From Xenorhabdus beddingii (lineage in GTDB: Bacteria > Pseudomonadota > Gammaproteobacteria > Enterobacterales > Enterobacteriaceae): a stretch of DNA of 64,000 bases. Below the pieces are notes generated by a model. It saw only the letters and a program-made list of their open reading frames with translations, had not been told where the DNA came from and made no database searches. The stretch lies in assembly GCF_002127545.1 (NCBI RefSeq), contig NZ_MUBK01000002.1, positions 202,195 through 266,194 of the forward strand, in the 5' to 3' direction. Each line of letters opens with the position of its first letter. Position 1 is the first letter of the stretch. The translations under genes and the position numbers were made by a program. Below, one piece after another: positions 1 to 11,174 of this stretch.

Positions 1-1
1 T

Positions 2-3000
2 GCCGGGCGTGATCGTAAAGTGGATATCAAACCCTTTATGATTCAGGGGGTGCCGGCCTCTATTCTGCCGACACAGTTATTGACGGAGAATGTCAACGAA
101 CGTCAGGCAAGGGTTCTGCCCTTAAATGAGCTGAAAGAGCGCCTTGATGAGATGGAAGGCGTTCAGTTCAAACAGTTTCACTCGATTACGGATTACCACT
201 CCCTGATGTTTGATTTGGGTGTCATCCCACGGCGTCTGCGTTCATCGAGCGATCGCAGCAAGTTTTACCGCCTGATAGAAGCCTCGCTGTATGGCGGGAT
301 CTCCAGCGCGATTACCCGCTCATTGCGTGATTACTTATTGCCGGAAAACAGCGGAGTCAGAAAAGCGTTTCAGGATATGGAAGCGGCGCTGCGTGAAAAC
401 CGCATCACCTTGGAAGCCATCCGCGTCACCCAATCCGACCGCGATCTTTTCAAGCACCTCATCACAGAAGCGACGGCGTATGTTTCTGCGGATTATATGC
501 GCCATGCCAATGAACGCCGTGTCCATCTGGATGAAGCGTTGGCTTTGCGCAGTGAATTATTTGGCAGTCGGCGCCAATTGGTCGCAGAGCAATATCGCCA
601 TGTTGACATGGCACGGGAACTGGCAGAACAAAGTGGTGCCTCTTCTGACTTAGAAATGGATTATCAGGCGGCCAGCGATCATCTGAATCTGGTTCAGAGT
701 GCGATGCGTCAGCAGGAAAAAATCGATCGCTATCAATCAGATATTGAAGAGTTGACTTATCGGCTGGAAGAGCAAAGTGAAGTCGTAGAAGAGGCGAAAG
801 AGCAACAGGCAGAATATGAAGCGGTTTCTGAAGCGGCTGAACAGGAAGTTGATGAGTTAAAAAGTCAGCTTGCTGATTACCAGCAGGCTTTGGATGTCCA
901 GCAAACCCGTGCGATTCAATATCAGCAGGCGCTGCAAGCCTTAGAGCGCGCCCGTGAATTTTGCCAGCTTCCGGATCTCTCAATAGAAAATGCTGACGAG
1001 TGGCAGGAAACCTATCAGGCCAAAGCACAGCAAGCGACAGAAACCTTGCTGGCACTGGAACAGAAGCTGAGTGTCGCAGATGCGGCCCATCATCAGTTCG
1101 AGCAGGCTTATCAACTGGTAAAAAACATCGTCGGTGAAGTGAGCCGCAGTGAAGCATGGCAAACAGCGCGTGAATTATTGCGTGAATGGCCATCCCAACG
1201 CCATCTGGCTGAGCGCGTTCAACCGCTGCGTATCCAATTGGCAGAATGGGAACAACGTCTGAGCAGCCAGCAGAGTGCAGCACGTTTGCTGGAAGAATTC
1301 TGTAAGCGTCATAACCAACAATATCAAGCGGAAGATTTAGAAACGTTACAGAGTGAATTAGAAGCCCGGTTGGAAGCATTGAGCCTGAGTGCCAATGAAA
1401 GCGGCGAACGCCGTATACAAATGCGCCAGGAGTTTGAACAGCTCAAGCAGAAAATTCAGGGATTGACTGCGCGTGCACCCGTGTGGTTGGCCGCACAAGA
1501 AGCACTGAACCAGCTTTGTGAACAAAGCAATGAAACGTTCGAAAGTAGTCATGATGTGACGGAATACATGCAGCAGTTGCTGGAGCAAGAGCGTGAAATC
1601 ACGGTTGAACGTGACGACGTAGCCGCCCAGAAACGCGAACTGGAAAAGCAGATCGAGCGGCTGAACCAGCCAAGCGGGGCAGAAGATGGGCGATTGCTTG
1701 CATTGGCGGAACGTTTCGGTGGTGTTTTGCTATCAGAAATTTATGACGACATTACCCTTGATGATGCACCTTATTTCTCTGCGCTGTATGGCCCGGCACG
1801 TCATGGGATCGTGGTGCCTGACCTCTCACTGGTTCGCCCACATCTGGAAGGATTGGAAGATTGTCCGGAAGATCTCTATTTGATCGAAGGTGATCCGCAG
1901 TCTTTTGATGACAGCGTATTCCATTCCGAAGAGCAGGATAAGGCGGTTCTGGTGAAATCATCGGAACGTCAGTGGCGTTACTCGCGTTATCCTGACGTTC
2001 CGTTGTTTGGACGGGCGGCAAGGGAAAATCGTCTGGAAGCCCTCAGCCTTGAGCGTGATACGCTGGCCGAGCGTTATGCGACACTCTCATTTGATGTTCA
2101 GAAAATTCAGCGTGCACATCAAGCATTCAGCCGTTTTGTGGGCCAACACCTTGCTGTTGCGTTTGATGATGATCCGGAAGCGGAGATCCGCAGCCTGAAC
2201 CCGCGTCGGATTGAGCTGGAGCGTGAACTTTCCCAATTTGAGACTCAGACCCAGCAGCACCAGCAAAAACTGGTTCAGGTAAAAGAAAGTTTGTCAGCAT
2301 TGAATCGTTTGATCCCACAAATCGCGATCTTGCTGGATGAAACGCTGATTGACCGGGTGGAAACCGTTCGTGAAGAAATGAATGAAGCACAGGACGCCGC
2401 GCGATACCTGCAACAGTATGGCAATACACTGACGAAACTTGAGCCGTTGGTTGCTGTTTTGCAAAGCGACCCACAGCAGCATGAGCAATTGCAGAAAGAT
2501 TATGAAACAGCAAAACACAGCCAGAATAAAGCCAAGCAGCAAGCCTTTGCCCTGACAGAAATCGTACAGCGCCGTGCCCATTTCAGTTACAGTGATTCGG
2601 CCGGAATGCTCAACGAAAATGCTGACCTGAATGACAAACTGCGTCAGCGCCTTGAACATGCCGAATCTGATCGCCGTCGTGCGCGTGAACAATTGCGTCA
2701 GCAGCAGTCACAATTTGCCCAGTTCAACCAAGTGTTGGCCTCTCTGAAAAGTTCTTATGACACCAAGCAGGATATGCTGAAAGAACTTGAGCAGGAGATG
2801 AAAGATATTGGTGCTCAGGCAGATGCCAACGCAGAAAGCCGGGCTCGTGAACGCCGTGATCAGCTTCATGCTGCCGTGAGTACCAACCGTTCCCGCATCA
2901 ACCAGCTTGAGAAACAAATCGCATTCTGTGAAGCGGAAATGGACAACCTCCAGAAGAAACTGCGCAAATCTGAGCGTGATTATTACCAGAAGCGTGAACA

Positions 3001-4138
3001 GGTAGTTTCTGCGAAGGCGGGTTGGTGTGCGGTGATGCGCATGGTGAAAGATAATGGGGTTGAGCGCCGTTTGCATCGCCGTGAATTGGCCTATATGGAT
3101 GGGGATGATTTACGTTCAATGTCGGATAAAGCGCTGGGGGCGTTGCGTCTGGCGGTCGCTGATAATGAACATTTGCGTGATGCGTTACGCCTGTCTGAGG
3201 ACCCGAAACGCCCTGAACGTAAAATTCAATTTTTTGTTGCGGTTTATCAACATCTGCGTGAGCGCATTCGTCAGGATATCATTCGAACCGATGATCCGGT
3301 TGATGCCATTGAACAGATGGAAATTGAGCTGGCACGTCTGACCGAAGAGTTGACCGCGCGTGAACAGAAATTGGCGATCAGCTCCAAAAGTGTGGCCAAT
3401 ATCATTCGTAAGACCATCCAGCGTGAACAGAATCGCATCCGTATGCTGAACCAAGGGTTGCAGGCGGTCTCCTTTGGGCAGGTTGGCGGCGTGCGCCTGA
3501 ATGTCAACGTGCGTGAGAGCCATTCTCTCTTGTTGGAGGTTCTGTCTGAACAACAGGAGCAACATCAGGACCTGTTCAATAGCCAGCGTTTGACCTTCTC
3601 AGAAGCGATGGCGAAACTTTACCAGCGTTTGAACCCACAGATTGATATGGGGCAGCGCCTGCCTCAAACCATTGGTGAGGAATTGCTGGATTACCGTAAT
3701 TACCTCGAATTGGATGTTGAAGTCAATCGGGGTTCGGATGGTTGGCTGAAAGCGGAAAGTGGCGCGCTTTCTACGGGGGAAGCTATCGGTACGGGGATGT
3801 CCATCTTGGTGATGGTCGTACAGAGCTGGGAAGAGGAATCCCGTCGCCTGCGGGGCAAAGATATTTCACCTTGCCGACTGCTGTTCCTTGATGAAGCTGC
3901 CCGATTGGATGCAAAATCCATTGCAACGCTGTTTGAACTCTGTGAGCGCTTACAGATGCAGTTAATTATAGCGGCCCCGGAAAATATCAGTCCGGAAAAA
4001 GGGACAACCTATAAACTGGTGCGGAAGATTTTCAATAATCAAGAACATGTCCATGTTGTTGGGTTGCGAGGCTTCGGGCAAGATATTCCGGCTGCCGAAC
4101 AGCCACAAACACAGACACAAGCGATATTGCAAGAATAG
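2..4138 (+). CDS. mukB: Chromosome partition protein MukB (5' end outside window)
   Basis: SMC-like ATPase of the MukBEF condensin, which compacts and segregates the chromosome. The frame is open from base 2, so the N-terminal part with the Walker A site (roughly the first 110 residues of an about 1,480-residue protein) lies before the window. The visible part has long Glu/Gln/Arg-rich coiled coils, a central hinge near 1700-2000 (segment [12 protein letters not shown]), a second coiled-coil arm, and a C-terminal ATPase head with the signature segment [10 protein letters not shown] and a Walker B segment [13 protein letters not shown]. It ends with an Ala/Gln-rich tail. It opens the conserved mukB-ldtD-mepK-gloC-aspC block. 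The GTG at 20 is internal and not a start. Confidence 0.97.
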   Translation, partial: AGRDRKVDIKPFMIQGVPASILPTQLLTENVNERQARVLPLNELKERLDEMEGVQFKQFHSITDYHSLMFDLGVIPRRLRSSSDRSKFYRLIEASLYGGISSAITRSLRDYLLPENSGVRKAFQDMEAALRENRITLEAIRVTQSDRDLFKHLITEATAYVSADYMRHANERRVHLDEALALRSELFGSRRQLVAEQYRHVDMARELAEQSGASSDLEMDYQAASDHLNLVQSAMRQQEKIDRYQSDIEELTYRLEEQSEVVEEAKEQQAEYEAVSEAAEQEVDELKSQLADYQQALDVQQTRAIQYQQALQALERAREFCQLPDLSIENADEWQETYQAKAQQATETLLALEQKLSVADAAHHQFEQAYQLVKNIVGEVSRSEAWQTARELLREWPSQRHLAERVQPLRIQLAEWEQRLSSQQSAARLLEEFCKRHNQQYQAEDLETLQSELEARLEALSLSANESGERRIQMRQEFEQLKQKIQGLTARAPVWLAAQEALNQLCEQSNETFESSHDVTEYMQQLLEQEREITVERDDVAAQKRELEKQIERLNQPSGAEDGRLLALAERFGGVLLSEIYDDITLDDAPYFSALYGPARHGIVVPDLSLVRPHLEGLEDCPEDLYLIEGDPQSFDDSVFHSEEQDKAVLVKSSERQWRYSRYPDVPLFGRAARENRLEALSLERDTLAERYATLSFDVQKIQRAHQAFSRFVGQHLAVAFDDDPEAEIRSLNPRRIELERELSQFETQTQQHQQKLVQVKESLSALNRLIPQIAILLDETLIDRVETVREEMNEAQDAARYLQQYGNTLTKLEPLVAVLQSDPQQHEQLQKDYETAKHSQNKAKQQAFALTEIVQRRAHFSYSDSAGMLNENADLNDKLRQRLEHAESDRRRAREQLRQQQSQFAQFNQVLASLKSSYDTKQDMLKELEQEMKDIGAQADANAESRARERRDQLHAAVSTNRSRINQLEKQIAFCEAEMDNLQKKLRKSERDYYQKREQVVSAKAGWCAVMRMVKDNGVERRLHRRELAYMDGDDLRSMSDKALGALRLAVADNEHLRDALRLSEDPKRPERKIQFFVAVYQHLRERIRQDIIRTDDPVDAIEQMEIELARLTEELTAREQKLAISSKSVANIIRKTIQREQNRIRMLNQGLQAVSFGQVGGVRLNVNVRESHSLLLEVLSEQQEQHQDLFNSQRLTFSEAMAKLYQRLNPQIDMGQRLPQTIGEELLDYRNYLELDVEVNRGSDGWLKAESGALSTGEAIGTGMSILVMVVQSWEEESRRLRGKDISPCRLLFLDEAARLDAKSIATLFELCERLQMQLIIAAPENISPEKGTTYKLVRKIFNNQEHVHVVGLRGFGQDIPAAEQPQTQTQAILQE

Positions 4139-4172
4139 CCCCCTCGTTGGGTGATGTCTTTATATCTTTACA

Positions 4173-4200
4173 GGAAGCCATATTTAAAAATATGGCTTCC
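4173..4200. terminator. Palindromic hairpin after mukB
   Basis: A perfect 13-bp stem (GGAAGCCATATTT and its complement) with a two-base centre lies 35 bases after the mukB stop. It has no clean U-run, so it may terminate transcription or simply protect the mukB mRNA 3' end. Confidence 0.5.
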
Positions 4201-4287
4201 TCAATTGAGATAAATTCTTCCGGGTAGTTATTTAATACGGCCTTATTGACGGTATGAAATAAAGATAGAAAACTAAGGAGTGAGTTA

Positions 4288-4875
4288 ATGATAAATACTC
4301 AAGACGTTATCTTTTTCCCTGAGTCGGATCCTGATGAAAATCCTTGGGTGCATGGTAAGCCGGCTGAAGAAGTGATTGACGTCGTGGAATACAATCCTGA
4401 ATGGGTAGCCACATGGCAACAGCTTTCTTTCTCTATCAAAGAAGCGCTTGGCAATATTGCCCTGAACATTGAGCATGTTGGGTCAACGGCCGTTCCAGGG
4501 CTTGCTGCCAAACCAATTATTGATATTGATCTGATTGTGGAAGATCCCACTCAAGAAGAAAAATATGTTCCGGCATTGGAACGGCTTGGTTATGATTTAA
4601 CGGTTCGCGAACCGAGCTTTTATCAGCACCGATGCTTTCGTCTGGCTAATCCCCGCACCAATCTCCATATTTTTGGCCCTGACTGTCCCGAACATATTCG
4701 GCATATTTGGTTTCGTGACTGGCTTAGAAAACACCCTGAAGATTGTGAACGATATATGGCGGCGAAGATCACGGCTAAAGATAATGTCAATCAGGTAATG
4801 GATTACAATAAGAAAAAAGAGCAAATTGTGCATGAAATTTATCAGCGCATATTTCAGAGCAGGGGATTGTTGTAA
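4288..4875 (+). CDS. GrpB family protein (nucleotidyltransferase-like fold)
   Basis: A 195-residue protein of the GrpB/UPF0157 family. The typical core is visible: VVEYNPEWVATWQQL near residue 31, then the segment IEHVGSTAVPGLAAKPIIDIDL around 65-87, whose GS...D.D pattern is characteristic of nucleotidyltransferase-fold proteins, and the C-terminal segment with HPEDCERYMAAK. Substrate and reaction are not known to me. The start is supported by AAGGAG about ten bases upstream. It is a single gene between mukB and aphA, flanked by AT-rich spacers; I do not remember it at this position in E. coli, so it looks like a lineage-specific insertion. Confidence 0.85.
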   Translation: MINTQDVIFFPESDPDENPWVHGKPAEEVIDVVEYNPEWVATWQQLSFSIKEALGNIALNIEHVGSTAVPGLAAKPIIDIDLIVEDPTQEEKYVPALERLGYDLTVREPSFYQHRCFRLANPRTNLHIFGPDCPEHIRHIWFRDWLRKHPEDCERYMAAKITAKDNVNQVMDYNKKKEQIVHEIYQRIFQSRGLL

Positions 4876-5263
4876 TAATGTTTGAAGGTTATTATTGGTT
4901 ATTGTTCTGGTCTCGTATTAAATGGTTTAATACTTATTAAACGTAGTATTCATGCTCAATGAAAGTTCCGATCACTTTATTGTGTATTTCTTCCGATTTG
5001 GAATAGCCGATCCATTTTTGATGAATTATTGAAAATTATCCAGCTACATTTATTATTTAAAGCGAAAAGAATTAGAGTTAATTCATTATATTAATTAATA
5101 ATATTAGATGATTAGATATTTTCACTGTATTTAGCGATGAAAAGATAAATATCCTTTCTTCTCGAATGATAACCTTTAGTAATTGTGCAGTAAGTCTCAT
5201 TTTAATGTGGTCATAATGTTTATTATCCCGTTCCGTTATGATTAATGTGATAAAGGAATAATA
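4876..5263. other. AT-rich spacer upstream of aphA
   Basis: A 388-base stretch rich in A and T with no convincing ORF, repeat or RNA gene. It must carry the aphA promoter; I could not assign -35/-10 boxes with confidence. The aphA ribosome site (AAAGGAAT) is at its right end. Confidence 0.4.
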
Positions 5264-5977
5264 ATGCGTAAAGTAACGCTAGTATTCAGTGCGATTGCGC
5301 TCGCTTTTGGCCTAAACGGTGTGGCGCAGGCCAAAATGTTTATGCCTGAGCAGGTTGATTCAGGGGTAACCGTAGCAGATTTAGCTCAACGTCAGGCCAT
5401 TCATTGGGTGTCAGTGAAGCAGATTGCAAAGAGTTTGGCAGGACAACCGCCAATGGCTGTTGGATTTGATATTGATGATACCGTCCTGTTTTCCAGTCCG
5501 GGGTTTTATCGGGGAAAATTGGAATATTCCCCCAATGATGAAAGCTACTTAAAACGACCTGAATTCTGGGAAAAAATGAATAATGAATGGGACAAATTCA
5601 GTATGCCGAAAAAAATCGGTATTGAATTAGTTCAAATGCATTTGAAACGGGGTGATGATATCTATTTTATTACCGGGCGCACGAAAACCAAAACAGAAAC
5701 TGTTACCCAGTACATACAAGAAGGTTTACATATTCCTGCGGATAAAATGCATAAGGTTATTTTTGCCGGGGACGAACCCAATAAAAATGATAAAGTGAGC
5801 TGGATGAAAAATCATAAACTGAAGATCTACTATGGTGATGCAGATACGGATATTGCTGCTGCGCGTGAACTGAATATCCGTGGCATTCGTATCTTAAGAG
5901 CATCAAATTCTTCCTATCAGCCTTTGCCTAAAGCGGGTCGGTTTGGCGAAGAAGTGGTCATTAAGTCTGAGTATTAG
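5264..5977 (+). CDS. aphA: Class B acid phosphatase AphA, periplasmic
   Basis: Periplasmic non-specific acid phosphatase and phosphotransferase of the HAD superfamily, acting on organic phosphomonoesters including nucleotides. It has 237 residues, the usual length. A Sec signal peptide ends at AQA (cleavage after about residue 23). The HAD motif 1 is D69-I-D71-D-T73. Further HAD motifs are ITGRTKT near 137 (Thr motif 2), the Lys region around KNDKVSWMK, and YYGDADTDI (motif 4 Asp pair) around 188-196. The family is a Mg-dependent tetramer. It is followed by a good intrinsic terminator, so it is monocistronic. In E. coli aphA lies elsewhere, so its place next to ldtD is a local rearrangement. 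Confidence 0.95.
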   Translation: MRKVTLVFSAIALAFGLNGVAQAKMFMPEQVDSGVTVADLAQRQAIHWVSVKQIAKSLAGQPPMAVGFDIDDTVLFSSPGFYRGKLEYSPNDESYLKRPEFWEKMNNEWDKFSMPKKIGIELVQMHLKRGDDIYFITGRTKTKTETVTQYIQEGLHIPADKMHKVIFAGDEPNKNDKVSWMKNHKLKIYYGDADTDIAAARELNIRGIRILRASNSSYQPLPKAGRFGEEVVIKSEY

Positions 5978-6008
5978 TCTGAAATTTCAAGATAATATTT
6001 TCCAACGA

Positions 6009-6036
6009 AAGGCACTTGCAGGTGCCTTTTTCTTTT
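6009..6036 (+). terminator. Intrinsic terminator of aphA
   Basis: A GC-rich hairpin (AAAGGCACTTGCAGGTGCCTTT) directly followed by a T-rich run, 31 bases after the aphA stop codon. Confidence 0.85.
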
Positions 6037-6234
6037 TTAGGATTAGTATGAACCTATTTTTAATAGTGAACATTTTCTTTTGGTTGGTGTGACGGGGTGC
6101 GATGAGATAGGCTCCCTATCTTAAGGGGTAATTATGTATATAATTACTACTATTCTTTTCTGATAAAATAGGACGACAGATCATTAGAATAAGTCATTGG
6201 ATAGCTGCATACATAAAAGGTGAGGTGAACTGTT

Positions 6235-7956
6235 ATGGCGAAGAACTCGGTAAGATTACTGAAAGTCTCTTTTATCTGTAGCGCACTGGCGGTATCAGAG
6301 GGAACCTTTGCAACGCAACAAAATGACCAGGCATCAAGTGATGTGCAACAATTGGCCGGGGAGCAAAAAAAAGAAGGTTCGCTTGCTTCATCTGATCAGA
6401 CTATTCCTATCTCGCCGATAAAATCTATTGGTGAAAATCGAAAGCAGTTACAAAATGGGTTGCCACAACAGGTAAAACCGGTATTTCTTGATCGTTTGGT
6501 AACGTTATATACTGCCAATGAAATGAAACTGTTATGGACAGATAAAAAAGCGATTCAACAATTTGAAAGTCAATTATTTGAAATATCATTGGCGGGTTTT
6601 CAGCCCCAATTTGAAAAATGGCTAGTACAACTTGATTCCCCTGAATTAAGTGATATGGGACGAGATATTATTTTATCTGATGCGATGTTAGGTTATCTCC
6701 ATTTTATCAACGGAGTTAAGAAAAAAGGGGATTCATGGTTATATAGCAAAACGCCTTATAAAGTTGATTTACCTCCTGCCCACTTAATTGATAAATGGCA
6801 GCAGCATATTAATAATCATGATACTCTCACTTATATTACAGCCTTATCACCCCATCATCCTATGTATGAAAATATGCGCAAGGAAATGTTGGCTCAATTG
6901 GCTGACAAGCAGCCGTGGACTGAATTTTCGTTGAAAGGTACGTTAAGACCTGGGCAAAGCAGTGAAAGTGTTATTGCATTAAGAAAAATATTGGTTCGCT
7001 CAGGAACATTGGAACCCTCCGCGATCAAATCTGATAATAAAATTTACGCTAAAGAGTTAACTGCTGCAGTAAAACGTTTTCAAACCCTGCATGGGTTGTC
7101 AGCCGATGGTGTCATCGGTCAATCCACGAAAATATGGTTAAATACAACACCCCAAATGCGCGCCCGCATTATGGCATTAAATATACAAAGACTACGGATT
7201 ATTCCCGGAGATATTCCTACCGGCATTTTGGTTAATATTCCTAATTACTCACTTTTCTATTATTCAGATGGGAAAGAAGTATTAAGTTCTAAAGTCGTTG
7301 TTGGACGCCCCAGTCGCAAAACGCCCATCATGAGCAGCCAGTTAAATAATGTCGTGATCAATCCGCCTTGGACGGTACCGACTAGCATGACACGTAAAGA
7401 TATTGCGCCAAGGGCGATGCGTGATCCAAATTATTTCCGCACTCGTGGTTATACCGTTTTTTCCAGTTGGAGCAATGATGCCAAAGTTATCGACCCTTTA
7501 TCAATTAATTGGGGGGTAATCACACCGGATAATTTTCCTTATCGTATAAGGCAAGCACCTGGCCCAACTAATTCATTGGGGCGTTTCAAATTTAATATGC
7601 CAAATTCAGAAGCCATTTATTTACATGATACGCCAAATCAGGCTTCCTTTAGTCGGGAAATGAGGGCGGTCAGTTCAGGTTGTGTGCGTGTCAATAAAGC
7701 CCCTGAATTAGCGAATATGTTGTTAGGCGATGCCGGTTGGAATAAAGATAAGGTCAAAGGTTCATTGAAAACATGGGGAACAAAGTATGTTAATATTCCC
7801 CAAAAAATCCCGGTTTTTCTCTATTATCAAACCGCGTGGGTTGATGAAGGAGGAGTGCCACAATACCGGGCAGATATCTACGGCTATGATATGAATGCCA
7901 GGCAACCCTCTGAATGGTTATCCAAGATTTTGGCTGCGAGAAAGGATTTATCATGA
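6235..7956 (+). CDS. ldtD: L,D-transpeptidase LdtD (YcbB)
   Basis: Periplasmic enzyme that makes 3-3 (meso-DAP to meso-DAP) crosslinks in peptidoglycan, important under envelope stress and for beta-lactam tolerance. It has 573 residues. An N-terminal Sec-type signal (hydrophobic segment ending near residue 27) is followed by a Gln/Ser-rich linker, a scaffold domain, a peptidoglycan-binding domain around 240-300 (RFQTLHGLSADGVIG), and the YkuD catalytic domain from about 330. The catalytic His464 (LHDTPNQ) and Cys483 in SSGCVRV are both present. It keeps the E. coli order mukB-ldtD-mepK, although grpB-like and aphA genes intervene on the mukB side. Confidence 0.95.
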   Translation: MAKNSVRLLKVSFICSALAVSEGTFATQQNDQASSDVQQLAGEQKKEGSLASSDQTIPISPIKSIGENRKQLQNGLPQQVKPVFLDRLVTLYTANEMKLLWTDKKAIQQFESQLFEISLAGFQPQFEKWLVQLDSPELSDMGRDIILSDAMLGYLHFINGVKKKGDSWLYSKTPYKVDLPPAHLIDKWQQHINNHDTLTYITALSPHHPMYENMRKEMLAQLADKQPWTEFSLKGTLRPGQSSESVIALRKILVRSGTLEPSAIKSDNKIYAKELTAAVKRFQTLHGLSADGVIGQSTKIWLNTTPQMRARIMALNIQRLRIIPGDIPTGILVNIPNYSLFYYSDGKEVLSSKVVVGRPSRKTPIMSSQLNNVVINPPWTVPTSMTRKDIAPRAMRDPNYFRTRGYTVFSSWSNDAKVIDPLSINWGVITPDNFPYRIRQAPGPTNSLGRFKFNMPNSEAIYLHDTPNQASFSREMRAVSSGCVRVNKAPELANMLLGDAGWNKDKVKGSLKTWGTKYVNIPQKIPVFLYYQTAWVDEGGVPQYRADIYGYDMNARQPSEWLSKILAARKDLS

Positions 7957-8012
7957 TCAGTCACTATTGATCATTGATAAAGGCATAGTTTGACATTGAT
8001 ATCTATGTTATA

Positions 8013-8050
8013 AACGGTGAAGAATGGAATATTCTCTTCACCGTTATTTT
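8013..8050 (+). terminator. Hairpin terminator of ldtD, in a 415-base gene-free gap
   Basis: The inverted repeat AACGGTGAAGA / TCTTCACCGTT with an 11-base loop is followed by ATTTTATATT. The rest of the gap between ldtD and mepK (7957-8371) is AT-rich and holds no other gene, repeat or RNA that I can see; the mepK promoter must lie in it. Confidence 0.75.
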
Positions 8051-8371
8051 ATATTACTCATTATTTTTGCGGTTTTTTTCGGACTATCAGGCTTCCTGAA
8101 TGAACTGATTTTATCTGTTATTGATAGATTTTCATGATTCATATGGAAGACATTTTCCAAAACATAACATCATTAAAGTTTTATTTATATTTAATGTGAT
8201 TTAAATTATGTTAGATTGATCACAATTATGGGCTGGTGAATTTACAGTAATATACAAAAATAAGTGAAACTACTTTTTATTTGTTGATGTCTCATTAATT
8301 GGTTAAACTCAATTGTTAATGTAGTTTATAACTTATTAATAGATCTTATAGAATAGCAGGGCATATTACCC

Positions 8372-8920
8372 ATGAATAAAATTGACCACAATCGCCGAAA
8401 GTGGCTCGGTGTTAGTGTGGCTGCGTTGGGATTAGGTTTATTGCCTCAACCCGCTTTGGCTGCATTGATGACTCCGCGTCCTCGAATCTTACGTTTTGAT
8501 AATCTGCATACGGGAGAAACACTTAAAGCTGAATTTTTTGATGGGCACAGTTATAACAAACCAGAATTAGCTCGCCTGAATTATCTATTCCGCGATTTTC
8601 GTCAAAATAAGGTCAAACTGATTGATCCCAAATTATTTGATCAAATTTATTTATTGCAGATGATGATGGGAATAAATAAGTCTGTTCAGCTTGTTTCTGG
8701 TTATCGTTCCCTGACGACAAATAACATGCTGCGTCAGGCCAGCGGTGGCGTGGCAAAACAGAGTTATCATACCCGTGGGCAAGCCATGGATTTTCACATT
8801 GATGGTATTCAGCTCGCACATATTCGTAAGGCTGCACTAAAAATGCGGGCAGGGGGGGTAGGGTTTTATCCAAAGAGTAATTTTATTCATATTGATACAG
8901 GCCCGGTCAGGACGTGGTAA
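8372..8920 (+). CDS. mepK: Murein DD-endopeptidase MepK (YcbK), Tat-exported
   Basis: Zinc peptidase of the M15/DUF882 type. In E. coli MepK cleaves 3-3 and 4-3 crosslinks in murein and opposes the L,D-transpeptidases, which fits its place beside ldtD. It has 182 residues. The N-terminus carries a twin-arginine motif (R8-R9-K-W-L) before a hydrophobic segment ending at ALAA, so export is by the Tat route. The catalytic region shows SGYRS, then HTRGQAMDFH (zinc His and Asp) and IHIDTG near the C-terminus, the usual H...D...H metal set. The start has AGGG about ten bases upstream. Confidence 0.95.
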   Translation: MNKIDHNRRKWLGVSVAALGLGLLPQPALAALMTPRPRILRFDNLHTGETLKAEFFDGHSYNKPELARLNYLFRDFRQNKVKLIDPKLFDQIYLLQMMMGINKSVQLVSGYRSLTTNNMLRQASGGVAKQSYHTRGQAMDFHIDGIQLAHIRKAALKMRAGGVGFYPKSNFIHIDTGPVRTW

Positions 8921-8965
8921 TCTTATTACCAACAATGAGTCTTGATTGTGGAGTTAAACAATATA

Positions 8966-9598
8966 ATGAAATACCACATTATCCCCGTCACAATGGCGAT
9001 GCAAAATTGTACTTTGATTTGGTGTGAAGAAACTCAGGAAGCGGCGATTGTCGATCCCGGCGGTAACGCCGAACAACTTATTGCTGAAATAGAGCGTCGT
9101 GAACTGAAATTAACCCAAATTTTGCTGACACATGGTCACTATGATCATGTTGGTGCGACGGTTGAAGTCGCCAGCCATTTTGATGTACCTGTTTACGGGC
9201 CACATAAGGGGGATGCTTTTTGGATAGAAGGTTTGGAAATCCAATGCCAAATGTTTGGTGTTGAGCCATGCCCGTCTTTCACACCTGATCGTTGGCTGGA
9301 TGAAGGGGATACGTTGCAGGTTGGCAATGTGGCGTTATCGGTTTTACATTGTCCGGGGCATACACCGGGGCATATCATCCTGACTAACCACGCTGATAAA
9401 TTAATCTCAATGGGTGATGTGCTGTTTAAGGGGAGTATTGGTCGTACTGATTTCCCCGGCGGAAATTATGATGCACTGATTCAATCCATCAAGGAAAAAG
9501 TTCTGCCGTTAGGGGATGATTATCAATTTATTCCCGGCCACGGGCCGATGTCAACATTGGGACACGAGCGGAAAACTAACCCATTCTTGCAAGATTGA
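8966..9598 (+). CDS. gloC: Hydroxyacylglutathione hydrolase GloC (YcbL), metallo-beta-lactamase fold
   Basis: Type II glyoxalase acting on S-D-lactoylglutathione; detoxifies methylglyoxal in the cytosol. A long-range functional partner, mgsA (methylglyoxal synthase), is also in this window. The metal motif is TH56-G-H58-Y-D60-H61, with further ligands in HCPGHTPGH and PGHGP. I chose the ATG at 8966 (MKYHIIPVT, matching the family N-terminus) over a TTG eight codons upstream. The product is 210 residues, a few shorter at the C-terminus than E. coli GloC. It follows mepK at a 45-base gap and is probably co-transcribed, ending at a strong bidirectional terminator shared with aspC. Confidence 0.94.
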   Translation: MKYHIIPVTMAMQNCTLIWCEETQEAAIVDPGGNAEQLIAEIERRELKLTQILLTHGHYDHVGATVEVASHFDVPVYGPHKGDAFWIEGLEIQCQMFGVEPCPSFTPDRWLDEGDTLQVGNVALSVLHCPGHTPGHIILTNHADKLISMGDVLFKGSIGRTDFPGGNYDALIQSIKEKVLPLGDDYQFIPGHGPMSTLGHERKTNPFLQD

Positions 9599-9642
9599 TT
9601 GAAAATATTTTTGTCGGAAACGCAAAAATAGTGCAAGAAGAT

Positions 9643-9670
9643 AAAAGCCGCTTTTTTTCAGCGGCTTTTT
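9643..9670. terminator. Bidirectional terminator between gloC and aspC
   Basis: AAAAGCCGC / GCGGCTTTTT hairpin with A-run on one side and T-run on the other; serves the convergent gloC (+) and aspC (-). Confidence 0.9.
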
Positions 9671-9735
9671 GGGGAATAGAGATTACTTATTCATTTACAA
9701 GTTAGTCTCCATTCACAAATTAGCTCAGGGATAAA

Positions 9736-10926
9736 TTAAAGCACTGCAACGATGGCTTCACACAGAGGAACCATGTTTTCCAGCGTCAAACCCGCTACGT
9801 TGATGCGACCGGAGCTAACTGCGTAAATACCATATTCTTCACGCAGGCGATCAACTTGTTCTTTCGTCAATCCGCTGAATGAGAACATGCCGTTTTGAGT
9901 AATAATAAAGCTGAAATCTTGCTTCGCCCCTTTTTCCTGCAAGGTATTGACAAACAGTTGGCGCATACGTCGAATGCGTTCACGCATGGTTGCCAATTCC
10001 TGAACCCATTCTGCTTTCAGCTCGTCGTCGGACAAAATTGTCGTCACAACGGAAGCACCGTGTGCCGGTGGGTTGGAATAGTTAGTCCGTACAATGGATT
10101 TTGCCTGACTGAAAGCCTTTTCTGCGGTATCGCTGTCAGCGGCAACAAGGGTGCAAGCACCAACACGCTCGTTGTACAGACCAAAGTTTTTGGAATAAGA
10201 GCTGGCAACGATCAGTTCATTGTGGTTTTGGGTAAAGATACGCAAGCCTTCTGCATCTTCATCCAGCCCTTTGGCAAAACCTTGGTAGGCAAAGTCAAAC
10301 ACAGGCAGCCAGCCGTTTGCCGCAGATAAATCCGCCAGTTTTTGCCACTGTTCAGCCGTGGGATCGATACCGGTCGGGTTATGGCAGCAACCGTGCAGCA
10401 AAACCACATCGCCAGCTTGCGCTTCAGACAGACTCGCCAACATCGCCTCGAAATTCAGGGCATGTTTTTCTGCGTCGTAATAGTTATATTCGCGGATCTC
10501 TAAACCTGCGCTGGAGAAAACGCCTTTATGGTTTGGCCATGTTGGGTTGCTGATCCAGACCCGTTTTGCACTGGTCTGTTTGGCAATAAAGTCAGCGGCA
10601 ATGCGCAGTGCGCCGGTTCCGCCTGGGCTTTGTACAGTACGGGCGCGTTGATCCGTTACGATAGGGTGGGTTTTACCGAAGAGCAGTTCCTGAGTAACAC
10701 GGCCAAATTCAGGTAATCCACTAATTGCCAGATAATTTTTGGTGGTTTCGTTTTCCAGCAGGAATTTTTCTGCTTTTTTGACGGTGGTCAGGACCGGTGT
10801 TTTACCGGTTTCGTCTTTGTAGACTCCGATACCCAAGTTGATTTTATTGTCTCGTGGATCAGCTTTAAAGCTATCCGCTAAACCAAGAATAGGGTCGGCA
10901 GGCGCTGCTGTGATTTTCTCAAACAT
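9736..10926 (-). CDS. aspC: Aspartate aminotransferase AspC
   Basis: PLP enzyme interconverting aspartate plus 2-oxoglutarate and oxaloacetate plus glutamate; cytosolic homodimer, fold type I. It has 396 residues, exactly the family length. The Schiff-base lysine is K246 in [15 protein letters not shown]. The substrate carboxylate-binding arginine lies near the C-terminus ([12 protein letters not shown]...[10 protein letters not shown]). It is separated from the upstream porin by about 250 bases that include the porin terminator and its own promoter. The order aspC-porin-asnS is conserved across Enterobacterales. Confidence 0.97.
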   Translation of the reverse strand: MFEKITAAPADPILGLADSFKADPRDNKINLGIGVYKDETGKTPVLTTVKKAEKFLLENETTKNYLAISGLPEFGRVTQELLFGKTHPIVTDQRARTVQSPGGTGALRIAADFIAKQTSAKRVWISNPTWPNHKGVFSSAGLEIREYNYYDAEKHALNFEAMLASLSEAQAGDVVLLHGCCHNPTGIDPTAEQWQKLADLSAANGWLPVFDFAYQGFAKGLDEDAEGLRIFTQNHNELIVASSYSKNFGLYNERVGACTLVAADSDTAEKAFSQAKSIVRTNYSNPPAHGASVVTTILSDDELKAEWVQELATMRERIRRMRQLFVNTLQEKGAKQDFSFIITQNGMFSFSGLTKEQVDRLREEYGIYAVSSGRINVAGLTLENMVPLCEAIVAVL

Positions 10927-11098
10927 TTTTTTGATTCCAAGACTCGGAGAGTTAAGCCCAAAATAAAATAACTTATACGCTGCTCAGGGTAACCTTAAGG
11001 CATCAGTTTGCCAACCACTTGTAGCAAAAAGAATAAAATCTTGTGAAGTAGTTTACGGAGTGAAAAAAAGAGCCTGAAAAAACAGCGGGGTAAAATGT

Positions 11099-11125
11099 AA
11101 AAAGCAGCGCCGGAGCGCTGCTTTT
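11099..11125 (-). terminator. Terminator of the porin gene
   Basis: AAAAAGCAGCGC / GCGCTGCTTTTT hairpin, 50 bases past the porin stop and reading with the porin. Confidence 0.88.
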
Positions 11126-11174
11126 TCTACGATAAAGGTGTTTAGCTTTTCGCCAAACAATTTATCAGCAGTGA

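Noticed and set aside
462..1379. Long antisense ORF inside mukB
   Set aside because: Shadow frame of the strongly biased mukB coding sequence; composition (Pro/His/Leu-rich) is typical of antisense frames.
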